A DNA stretch of 36,433 bases from Ilumatobacter sp. (lineage in GTDB: Bacteria > Actinomycetota > Acidimicrobiia > Acidimicrobiales > Ilumatobacteraceae): assembly GCA_018666235.1 (NCBI GenBank), contig JABJAB010000088.1, forward strand, positions 1-36,433, read 5' to 3'. How positions within the stretch are numbered: the stretch's first letter is position 1; every line of letters starts with the position of its first letter. Of the stretch, positions 25,880-33,102 are shown piece by piece. Position numbers and translations under genes: made by a program. Under the pieces are notes generated by a model, which did not search any database, was not told where the DNA came from, and worked only from the letters and a program-made list of their open reading frames with translations.

Positions 25880-26601
25880 AGGCACAGGGCTCGATGGTCG
25901 TCGCCGGCGGCGACGGCACTCGCAAGTCGACGCTGCGGTCGGCGCATTCTGAACCACCGTTCAGTATCCGACAGTGCGGCGAACGGATCCTGGTCGCGGC
26001 ATCTGCGGCCGCCCCGGTTGGCGGGGACGAACTTTCACTGAACATCGCTGTGCTCGCCGGTGCACGTGCCGACATCGGCACCGTTGCGGCGACTCTCGCG
26101 CTGCCCGGGCCCACAGGTGCACCGTCGGCGATGTCAATGAAGTGCACGATTGGGATGGACGCGCACCTTGACTGGATTGGTGAACCGACGGTCTCGGTCG
26201 TCGGTTCGGACCACACGATCACCACGGTGGTGGATCTTGACGAAACAGCGACCTGCCGAGTGGTCGAAGAGGTCTCGCTCGGCCGTTCAGGTGAGCCGTC
26301 GGGGCGACTGCAATTGGTGTTGCGCGTCAGGCGCGCCGGTCGACCCCTTGTCCACCATGCAGAAGAGTTCGGGCCGAACGTTGCTGGCGCCGGAAGTGTT
26401 GTCTCCACCGGTGGGGCGCGGCACCTGCTGTCGGAAGTTCTGGTGGGCGTCGACGCTGGTGAGTCCCGCGTCTCGATGTCTCCAACTTGTCGTGCCGCGT
26501 GGTTGCCCGTTGCGGCTGACGCTGTGGTGATCCTCGCGGTCGGCGCGGATCGGCCGTCCGTACGCTCCGCTGTCGCCGACCTCCGGCGTGGTCCAGTTTG
26601 A
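25876..26601 (+). CDS. ureD: Urease accessory protein UreD (UreH)
   Basis: Protein of 241 residues, somewhat short but within range for actinobacterial UreD. SMVVAGGDGTRKSTLRSAHS and the beta-rich pattern with RQCGERILVAASAAAPVGGDELSL fit the family, the scaffold that recruits UreF and UreG to apo-urease. Sequence conservation in UreD is low, so position (last gene of ureABCFGD) carries much of the call. It starts at a GTG inside GTGA shared with ureG. It is followed by a convergent VOC gene. Confidence 0.88.
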   Translation: MKAQGSMVVAGGDGTRKSTLRSAHSEPPFSIRQCGERILVAASAAAPVGGDELSLNIAVLAGARADIGTVAATLALPGPTGAPSAMSMKCTIGMDAHLDWIGEPTVSVVGSDHTITTVVDLDETATCRVVEEVSLGRSGEPSGRLQLVLRVRRAGRPLVHHAEEFGPNVAGAGSVVSTGGARHLLSEVLVGVDAGESRVSMSPTCRAAWLPVAADAVVILAVGADRPSVRSAVADLRRGPV

Positions 26602-26629
26602 CGCTCGCTTGATCTGTTCGAGTTCTGGA

Positions 26630-27157
26630 CTACTCGATGGTCCAGCCCTCGGGCAGCGGAGTGTCACCGATGACTTCGTGGGTTTCTTCGTCGACTTCGA
26701 CGCCGTCGAGGTGCGCCCACAGCATGACCTGGTTGCCCCACGGGTCCATGAATGACGCGTTGGCACCACCGAACTCGGTCCAGAAGTGATCGCGCCAGAG
26801 CTCGGTGCCGCCGAGGCGGACCGCAGCTTCGAGGATGCGCTCGAATGAATCGTCGTCGCTGACGAGAATCCAGGGTCGCACAGTCCGGCCACCGGGGTTG
26901 AGGTTGGTCGGTTCTTGCGGAGCGCTCGGAGGGCGTGGGCGCATGTCGGCGGAGTTCGAGATGCCCATGTGGAAGTTGCCGCTTGGCCCTTGCGAGCCAT
27001 CATCGATCTTCTGATTCTGGCCAGGAACGATCCGCGCAAAGGTGTCGGCGATGCGGTCTTCGATCTCCCAGTTGAAAACCTCGGCGTAGAAGGCGCGCGC
27101 GGCGTTGACGTCATCAGACGGGAAGTCGACGAAGACGAGCGTGTTTGGATAGGTCAT
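26630..27157 (-). CDS. VOC family protein
   Basis: Protein of 175 residues. It opens with TLVFVDFPSDDVNAARAFYA, a clear VOC strand-helix start, and the second module ends in FMDPWGNQVMLWAH. Metal ligands are not obvious: the usual N-terminal His is replaced by a hydrophobic strand, so it may be a binding or non-canonical member. The ATG at 27157 is preceded by AAGGGGG. The gene diverges from a Rieske gene, and operator F lies in the 65-bp gap. It is convergent with ureD. Confidence 0.82.
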   Translation of the reverse strand: MTYPNTLVFVDFPSDDVNAARAFYAEVFNWEIEDRIADTFARIVPGQNQKIDDGSQGPSGNFHMGISNSADMRPRPPSAPQEPTNLNPGGRTVRPWILVSDDDSFERILEAAVRLGGTELWRDHFWTEFGGANASFMDPWGNQVMLWAHLDGVEVDEETHEVIGDTPLPEGWTIE

Positions 27158-27197
27158 GGTGCCCCCTTGAACAGATGTGAGCCCCCAAACTAGCCTG

Positions 27198-27216
27198 TGG
27201 TCTGATGGTCTTACCA
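27198..27216 (+). promoter_or_regulatory. GntR operator F (divergent VOC/Rieske gap)
   Basis: TGGTCTGATGGTCTTACCA, identical in all 19 bases to operator G. Outer GTGGT-N11-ACCAC spans 27197-27217. It ends 6 bp before the ATG of the Rieske gene. A weak -10-like TACCAC overlaps its right end, suggesting a leaderless transcript. Confidence 0.8.
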
Positions 27217-27222
27217 CTTGGA

Positions 27223-28410
27223 ATGTCGCTGGAAACTCTCCGCAAGTCGAGCGGAACGTTCGAGACTGCCGTTGGCCTGCCGCCAGAGGTGTATTCCGAT
27301 GCTGAGTTCCACCGCTTTGAAATGGATGCCGTGTTCGGATCCGAATGGTTGTGCGTCGGCCGTCAAGAACAGATTCCGACCGTCGGTGACTACCTGTCTG
27401 TCACACGTGCAGGCGAGCCACTCATCGTCGCCCGGTCGAGCGACGGATCCATCCGGGTCATGTCGGCGGTATGTCAGCACCGGGCGATGTGCCTGACTGC
27501 ATCGGTTGACCGGTCCGACGAGGACATGCTCGACCCGCCCGACCTCCAGTCTGGCTCCGGCCGCATGTTCAGATGCCCCTACCACTACTGGGTGTATGAC
27601 CTCGATGGGCAGTTGGTCGGCGCGCCGGAGATGAGCAAGACCACCGGCTTCGACATGGCCGACGTGCAGTTGCCGAGTCTTCCCGTCGAGATCTGGAATG
27701 GGTTCATCTTCACCAACTTCGACTCAGCCGCAGCACCGCTCGCGCCGCGACTCGCCAAGCTCGACGAGGTGTTGGCGAACTACCACGTCGAGTCGCTGGT
27801 GACCGTCGATCCCGTCACGATCCCAGACGTTCCGTTCAACTGGAAGATCATGGTTGAGAACTTCATGGAGATGTACCACCAGAGCCGTCTCCATCATGGC
27901 ATCCATGACTTCGCCCCGTCCTCTGGTGCCTCGTACGCCGACTATGCAGCTGGGGACGGCGCGATGTTTGGCTACAGCGAGACGCTCGAACCCGATGGCG
28001 GATTCAACCCGACCATGCAGGCGCTCTTTCCGCCTCTGCCTGGGATCACCATGCAAGATCGCCAGCGCATCGTCTTCGCCCTGGTGGCTCCCTCGCTCCT
28101 CATGGGCTTCCAGTCAGATTCGGCGTTCTGGTTCTATGTCGATCCCACCGGTCCAACGACGCACGCGCTGAGCATGGCCTACATCTTTCCTGAGTCGACC
28201 GTTGAGTTGCCCGATTTCGGCGAAACACTCGAGGAGGCGATTGCGGGTGTATCGACATTCAACCGACAGGACATGCCGACAAATGTGGCCACGCAGCTCG
28301 GCATGCAGTCGAGGTTCGCGCCCCGCGGTCGCTATTCCTGGCAAGAGGGTGTGCTCGCCCAGTTCAACTCCTGGCTCGTCGATCGCTACGCGGCCGCAGC
28401 GGGCGAGTGA
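27223..28410 (+). CDS. Rieske non-heme iron oxygenase, alpha subunit (long type, Glu variant)
   Basis: Protein of 395 residues. Rieske ligands are C84-x-H86 (VCQHRAM) and C118-x2-H121 (RCPYHYW), with a longer spacer than its paralogue at 14154 (31 against 16 residues between H and C). The catalytic site reads NFMEMYHQSRLH, so the residue that bridges the two metal centres is E216, not the usual Asp; H219 and H224 follow. Glu in this place is known in quaternary-amine oxygenases such as carnitine monooxygenase. The start at ATG 27223 is chosen over 27205, which lies inside operator F. The C-terminus ends in RFAPRGRYSWQEGVLAQFNS, shared with the paralogue. Confidence 0.92.
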   Translation: MSLETLRKSSGTFETAVGLPPEVYSDAEFHRFEMDAVFGSEWLCVGRQEQIPTVGDYLSVTRAGEPLIVARSSDGSIRVMSAVCQHRAMCLTASVDRSDEDMLDPPDLQSGSGRMFRCPYHYWVYDLDGQLVGAPEMSKTTGFDMADVQLPSLPVEIWNGFIFTNFDSAAAPLAPRLAKLDEVLANYHVESLVTVDPVTIPDVPFNWKIMVENFMEMYHQSRLHHGIHDFAPSSGASYADYAAGDGAMFGYSETLEPDGGFNPTMQALFPPLPGITMQDRQRIVFALVAPSLLMGFQSDSAFWFYVDPTGPTTHALSMAYIFPESTVELPDFGETLEEAIAGVSTFNRQDMPTNVATQLGMQSRFAPRGRYSWQEGVLAQFNSWLVDRYAAAAGE

Positions 28411-28413
28411 CGC

Positions 28414-29403
28414 TCAGCTCGGTGGATTGATCATGGCGCTGTAGCGGCGCCGCCACTCGAGCGACGCCTTGTCGGATTGAACGTCAACCAGTGCGCCGCG
28501 TTCGAGGGACAGTTCGCCGGAGAGTCGTTCGAGCATCTCGCGGTCTTCTCGGGCGACCTGCTGCTCGAAATCTACGATGTCCTGCCCCGATTCCGATACG
28601 TCGTCGTTGCGCCACAGCACGAAGGTGAAGTAGCTCCGCTGAGCACTGATGGGGGAGGCGGTCATGAACAGGGTCTGTTCGATTCCGTTCTCGTATGACA
28701 TGGTGCTGCGCACTGAGAACGGGAGAGCGAATCCTGTCGACATGTCGAGTTGGATGATGTCGTCGCCACCGCCCGACATCGACTTCGCCTCTCCTTCGTT
28801 GTTGACGGTGACCGAGTAGGCATAGCCGTAGAAGGTGTCGTCGAGTTGCTCGAGTGTGAACTTCGGGACGATTTGTTCCTGCTCGCGTCCGAACGTTCCG
28901 GCGTGCGTGTACGGAAAGTGCGCGACGTCGAGCATGTTGTCGATCATGCGTGTCACCGAGCAGTTCCAGACCTCCATCGAGGTGTTGAGGCGTGTGAACG
29001 AGCTGTTGTCGTCGACCCCGAGGTACGGAATGGATTGTGTCGGTTCACCTGGGCAGAACCAGACGAGTCCATACTGCTCGACGACCGACAATGGACTCAG
29101 ATGGGCAGCGGGCGCGATGGCGGCGTGCGGGCCGGACGACGGAACGCTGACGCATCGGCCGGCGTCACCGAACGTCCAGCCGTGGTACGGGCATTGGAGG
29201 CAGCCGTCGGTGACGGTGCCGAGTGAGAGCTTGGCCTCGCGATGCGTACACCGATCGGCCGCGGCGATGAGCGCCCCATCGGGGCCCCGCCACAGGACGT
29301 ACGCAACCTCACGTACCTCGATGGGAGACGGGTCATTTCCGATTGCATCGCTGGTCGCGACGGCGTACCAGCAACCGTCCAGTGGCTCGCCACTCGTCGT
29401 CAT
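28414..29403 (-). CDS. Rieske non-heme iron oxygenase, alpha subunit (short, NdmA-like type)
   Basis: Protein of 329 residues, a close paralogue of the one at 6993-7985. Rieske ligands are C52-x-H54 (RCTHRE) and C71-x2-H74 (CPYHGW). The iron site is D159, H162 and H167 (DVAHFPYTH). STGFALPFSVRSTM, FTFVLWRNDD and the end DKASLEWRRRYS are shared with the paralogue. Demethylation or hydroxylation of a small heterocycle is plausible. It is convergent with the Rieske gene at 27223 (3 bp between stops) and divergent from the dehydrogenase operon, with operator G in the gap. AAAGGG precedes its ATG. Confidence 0.92.
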   Translation of the reverse strand: MTTSGEPLDGCWYAVATSDAIGNDPSPIEVREVAYVLWRGPDGALIAAADRCTHREAKLSLGTVTDGCLQCPYHGWTFGDAGRCVSVPSSGPHAAIAPAAHLSPLSVVEQYGLVWFCPGEPTQSIPYLGVDDNSSFTRLNTSMEVWNCSVTRMIDNMLDVAHFPYTHAGTFGREQEQIVPKFTLEQLDDTFYGYAYSVTVNNEGEAKSMSGGGDDIIQLDMSTGFALPFSVRSTMSYENGIEQTLFMTASPISAQRSYFTFVLWRNDDVSESGQDIVDFEQQVAREDREMLERLSGELSLERGALVDVQSDKASLEWRRRYSAMINPPS

Positions 29404-29464
29404 TGTGCAACCCTTTCGTCGTGGAGACGATGAACACCTTGTTCACGCACAGTTTCGCGTGTGA

Positions 29465-29483
29465 TGGTCTGATGGTCTTACCA
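29465..29483 (+). promoter_or_regulatory. GntR operator G (divergent Rieske/dehydrogenase gap)
   Basis: TGGTCTGATGGTCTTACCA, the same 19 bases as operator F. Outer ATGGT-N11-ACCAT is at 29464-29484. TACCAT (29479-29484) fits a plus-strand -10 element, giving a transcript starting near 29492 with a leader to the dehydrogenase ATG at 29543. Confidence 0.8.
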
Positions 29484-29542
29484 TAGAGTTGTGCCCAGAC
29501 GGGCGCAACAGAGCTGTCCTGCGCGGCGAACGGAGATCACCG

Positions 29543-30577
29543 ATGAAAGCGATGCTGTACAACGAGGTCGGAGGCCCTGAGGTGTTCCAGTACACCGACG
29601 TCGCAGATCCCGAACCGGGCGCGGGTGACGTGATTGTCGACGTGGCTGCCACGTCGCTCAATCGGCTTGATCTCGTCCAGCGCAATGGCTGGTTTCAGAT
29701 GCCCGGCTTCACGTTGCCGCACATCGCCGGGATGGACGTGGCCGGAACCGTGTCTGCTGTGGGTGCAGGCGTGACCGCGGTGGCCATCGGGGACCGGGTC
29801 GTGGTCGATCCGTCGCTTGCAGGCGTCGCCGACAACTCGAAGTTGGCCGGACTCGGTGACCTCTACGGCGATCTTGGTGTGATCGGCGCCACGGTTGACG
29901 GCGGCTACGCCGAGAAGTGCCTCGCACCGGCCTCACACGTGTACGCGATCCCCGATGAGATGTCGTTCGAGCACGCCGCAACCTTCCCCACCGCGTACCT
30001 GACAGCGGCGCACGCACTGTTTGACGTCGGCGAACTCCAGGCCGGCGAGACCGTGATGATCCATGCCGCCGGTTCCGGCGTATCGACCGCCGGCATCCAA
30101 CTTGCCAAGCAGGCCGGAGCGACGGTGCTCGCCACTGCTGGGACCGACGAAAAATGCGAACGCGCGCTTGCGCTCGGCGCAGACCACGTCGCCAACAACA
30201 GGACCGCCGACGTGGCCGGCTTCGCCCGGGAGGTCACCCAGGGTGCCGGCGTCAACATGGTCTTCGACCACGTGGGTACCGCTCTCTTTGGCCCGTCGCT
30301 CTTCGGGCTCGGTGTTCGCGGCCGACTCGTCAACTGCGGGAACTCCTCCGGCGACGAGGCGACGATTCCGTCGCTCGGGTACATGTTCCACTCGGGGATC
30401 AGAATCCTCGGGTCTGATCCGTATCGGCCCGAAGAGTTCGGCCCCGTCTGGGACAAGTTCTGCAGCGCTGACTTCGAGGTGGCAATCGACTCGGAGTTCG
30501 CGCTCGCCGACGCTGCCGAGGCGCAGGACAAGATGATGCAGAGCGACTTCTTCGGCAAGATCATCCTGCGGCCGTAG
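29543..30577 (+). CDS. Quinone-oxidoreductase-like NAD(P)H dehydrogenase (MDR family)
   Basis: Protein of 344 residues. MKAMLYNEVGGPEVFQY opens an alcohol-dehydrogenase-like GroES domain, and HAAGSGVSTAGIQLAKQAGA (174-193) is the nucleotide-binding fold. The structural zinc Cys cluster of true alcohol dehydrogenases is absent, pointing to the quinone oxidoreductase/enoyl reductase branch. It would reduce an alkene or quinone, or oxidise an alcohol intermediate. The ATG at 29543 has GGAG 7 bp upstream; the GTG at 29489 is too close to operator G. It is the first gene of a three-gene operon with the methyltransferase and amidohydrolase. Confidence 0.9.
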   Translation: MKAMLYNEVGGPEVFQYTDVADPEPGAGDVIVDVAATSLNRLDLVQRNGWFQMPGFTLPHIAGMDVAGTVSAVGAGVTAVAIGDRVVVDPSLAGVADNSKLAGLGDLYGDLGVIGATVDGGYAEKCLAPASHVYAIPDEMSFEHAATFPTAYLTAAHALFDVGELQAGETVMIHAAGSGVSTAGIQLAKQAGATVLATAGTDEKCERALALGADHVANNRTADVAGFAREVTQGAGVNMVFDHVGTALFGPSLFGLGVRGRLVNCGNSSGDEATIPSLGYMFHSGIRILGSDPYRPEEFGPVWDKFCSADFEVAIDSEFALADAAEAQDKMMQSDFFGKIILRP

Positions 30578-30592
30578 GCCGAACAAGCAGCC

Positions 30593-31690
30593 ATGTCCGA
30601 ACCTCGCGATGCCCCGTATCCGGAGCTGAAGAAGACCCACACGATGGCCCACAAGGGCCGACCATGGACCGACTACAAACCACCTCCAGCTGCGCCGGTC
30701 TGGGCCGCGATCGAGGGGCTTGGGCGCTACTACATTCTGCTGGCTGCACTCGAGCTCGATGTGTTCGACACGCTGCAACGGCTCGGACCCTCGCGGGTCG
30801 AGGTTGTTGCCGAAGCGCTGGGCGCGCCGGTCGATCACGTCCGGTCGCTCCTCGACGGAGTGGTTGCCCTTGAGTTGCTCGACCAGTTCACCGACATCTA
30901 TGAACTCAACGATGCTGCTGAGCGCTACCTCGTGTCGAATGGGCCGGCGACGATGGCGGAACTCATTCCGATGGCACCCGGACCGCACGAAAACTGGACG
31001 AAATTGGCTGACACCGTGCGCAACGGTCGTCCTGCGTCGCCGATCGAAGACGATGCTGCAGCCTTCTACGTCCCGTTGGTCGAAGGCACCTTCACCACGA
31101 TGTTCCGGTGCGCCACGCGAGCCGATCTGAAGATCCGCTACTCGGCAATGCGTGCGCCAAAAATCCTTGATCTCGGAGCAGGTGGCGCTCCCTGGGCAAT
31201 CGCAATGTTGAACGGCTGCCCCGACGGTACGGCGGTGGTCAATGACCTGCCGGGCGTGATCGACGTTGCATCGGCGAAGACCGCGGAGCACGGAGTTGCC
31301 GAGCGTTGCGAGTTTCGCCCCGGCGATTTCCACACCATCGACATCGAGCCGGCGACGTACGACATCGTTGTGCTCGGACACATCTGCCGAACCGAAGGCG
31401 CTGCGGGAGCTCGGCACTTGATTGCCCGAGCCTTCGAAGCGCTCAAGCCCGAAGGTCGGCTGGTCCTTGCTGACTACTTCACTGACATTGAGCGCAAGTT
31501 CAACCCACACGCCGTGATCATGGGAACGACCATGATGGCGAGCACCGAGAAGGGCTTCTGCTTCACGCATCAGCAATTCTCAGAGTGGATCCGAGCCGCT
31601 GGCTTTGGCGAGCTTCGCCTCGTCGAACCCATTGGCTTTCAACAGAGCTTCGTCGCCACGAAACCGCGCACCACCGGAGGAACACCATGA
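30593..31690 (+). CDS. SAM-dependent O-methyltransferase-like protein
   Basis: Protein of 365 residues. An N-terminal winged-helix dimerisation domain (about 35-115, with GLGRYYILLAALELDVFDTL) is followed by the SAM fold with ILDLGAGGAPWAIAM (191-205), VVNDLPGVI and FEALKPEGRLVLADYF. This is the plan of the acetylserotonin/hydroxyneurosporene-type methyltransferases, which methylate hydroxyls of small aromatic compounds. A methyltransferase is unexpected in a degradative island with probable demethylases; it may act on a toxic intermediate or transfer a methyl group released elsewhere. It lies 15 bp after the dehydrogenase and overlaps the amidohydrolase (ATGA). Confidence 0.9.
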   Translation: MSEPRDAPYPELKKTHTMAHKGRPWTDYKPPPAAPVWAAIEGLGRYYILLAALELDVFDTLQRLGPSRVEVVAEALGAPVDHVRSLLDGVVALELLDQFTDIYELNDAAERYLVSNGPATMAELIPMAPGPHENWTKLADTVRNGRPASPIEDDAAAFYVPLVEGTFTTMFRCATRADLKIRYSAMRAPKILDLGAGGAPWAIAMLNGCPDGTAVVNDLPGVIDVASAKTAEHGVAERCEFRPGDFHTIDIEPATYDIVVLGHICRTEGAAGARHLIARAFEALKPEGRLVLADYFTDIERKFNPHAVIMGTTMMASTEKGFCFTHQQFSEWIRAAGFGELRLVEPIGFQQSFVATKPRTTGGTP

Positions 31691-33075
31691 CCGAACAGAT
31701 CGACACCCTCATCGTGGGCAGTCACGTCGTCACAATGAACGCGACCCGCGACGTGATTCGCCACGGGGCGGTGGCGGTGCGCGGCAACGAGATCGTCGAC
31801 GTCGGCAAACAATCTGACCTTGAAGCGCTGTACACCGCGACCGCCACGGTGGGCGGTGACCGTTTCGTCGTGACGCCTGGGATGGTGAACACCCACATTC
31901 ACGTCACGGGAGAACCACTGACGCGTGGGTACGTTCCCGACGACACGCCGTTTGAAGAGAACGTGTTTATGTGGTTGTGCCCGCTATACGCGGTGTACAC
32001 GGCGGAAGAGGAGCGGCTCTCGGCGCAGCTAGCGGCGGTCGAGATGCTGAAGTCCGGCACGACCACATTCCTCGAGGCGGGCACCATCCGGTTCCTCGAT
32101 GAGGTGATCGACGGACTCGTCGAGGTGGGTATTCGCGGTCGCGTTGGTAACTGGATCTGGGACCTGCCGCCCGAGCCAGACGTCTATAAGCAGGACACAG
32201 ACGCAGCAATCGACATGATGCAAAAGCAACTGGTCGACTATGCATCAGTCGCGAACGATCGCCTGGGTACCTGGTCGATTCTTGTCGGTCACACCACCGC
32301 ATCAGACCCGCTTTGGCGAGCTGCGCGCGAGCTGGCGGACGAGCACGGCACGGGCATGAGCTTTCACATGTCGCCGGCGAAACTCGACCCGGAAGGCTTC
32401 GTTGCCGAGTTCGGTCAGCGCCCGATGATCCACCTCGCTGAGTTGGGAATCTTGCGAGACGACGTGGCGATGACCCACTGCGTCCAGATCGACGACCAAG
32501 AGCTCGCCGTGATGGCTGAACTTGGTGTCAACGTCGCTCACTGCCCGACAACGGCACTCAAGGTCAGTTACGGGGTCACCCAGGTCGGCAAGTTCCCCGA
32601 GATGATGCAGATGGGCATCAACGTCAGCATCGGTACCGACGGCAACAACGCATCCAACTACTCAGATCTGATGCGCGCCACGTACCTGGTTGCCGGACTG
32701 TTCAAAGATGCTCGGCAGGATCCACAGATGTTCCCGGCCGAGATGGCCTATGAGATGGCCACCCTCGGTGGTGCCAAGACCATGCAGATGCAGGACACAA
32801 TCGGCTCGCTTGAAGTCGGTAAACGTGCCGACATTGTGTTGCACGACACCGACCGGCCCGAGTGGCGTCCGCTGCTCAATGTGGCCAACCAGTTGGTGTG
32901 GTCTGCTGACGGTCGCGGTGTGCACACGGTGTTCGTTGATGGCGTCAAGGTTGTCGAGAACGGCCAGATGACCACGATTGACGAGGGGACGTTCTACAAC
33001 CGGTGCCAGATGGCAGGCGAGGCGATCACTGCGCGGTCGGGCTTGCCTGACAAGGCGAAGTGGCCGGTGCTTTGA
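31687..33075 (+). CDS. Amidohydrolase family protein (TRZ/ATZ-like)
   Basis: Protein of 462 residues of the deaminase/chlorohydrolase branch. Metal ligands: H70-x-H72 (NTHIHVTGE), H227 (SFHMSPAKLD), H264 (MTHCVQ) and D318 (GTDGN). Family members deaminate or dechlorinate purine-, pyrimidine- and triazine-like rings. The usual HxxE motif, whose Glu acts as acid/base, reads H-M-S-P here, as it does in the paralogue at 33103-34461 (H-L-S-P). The chemistry may therefore differ. The ATG lies in an ATGA shared with the methyltransferase stop. It is the last gene under operator G. Confidence 0.92.
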   Translation: MTEQIDTLIVGSHVVTMNATRDVIRHGAVAVRGNEIVDVGKQSDLEALYTATATVGGDRFVVTPGMVNTHIHVTGEPLTRGYVPDDTPFEENVFMWLCPLYAVYTAEEERLSAQLAAVEMLKSGTTTFLEAGTIRFLDEVIDGLVEVGIRGRVGNWIWDLPPEPDVYKQDTDAAIDMMQKQLVDYASVANDRLGTWSILVGHTTASDPLWRAARELADEHGTGMSFHMSPAKLDPEGFVAEFGQRPMIHLAELGILRDDVAMTHCVQIDDQELAVMAELGVNVAHCPTTALKVSYGVTQVGKFPEMMQMGINVSIGTDGNNASNYSDLMRATYLVAGLFKDARQDPQMFPAEMAYEMATLGGAKTMQMQDTIGSLEVGKRADIVLHDTDRPEWRPLLNVANQLVWSADGRGVHTVFVDGVKVVENGQMTTIDEGTFYNRCQMAGEAITARSGLPDKAKWPVL

Positions 33076-33102
33076 TGTCGACGCAGCCGGTGGGTATTTG
33101 AA

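Noticed and set aside
29933..31576. A 547-codon open frame on the minus strand
   Set aside because: It is antisense to the dehydrogenase and methyltransferase genes, which have clear family motifs. Its own translation shows no recognisable domain; long antisense frames are common in high-GC DNA.
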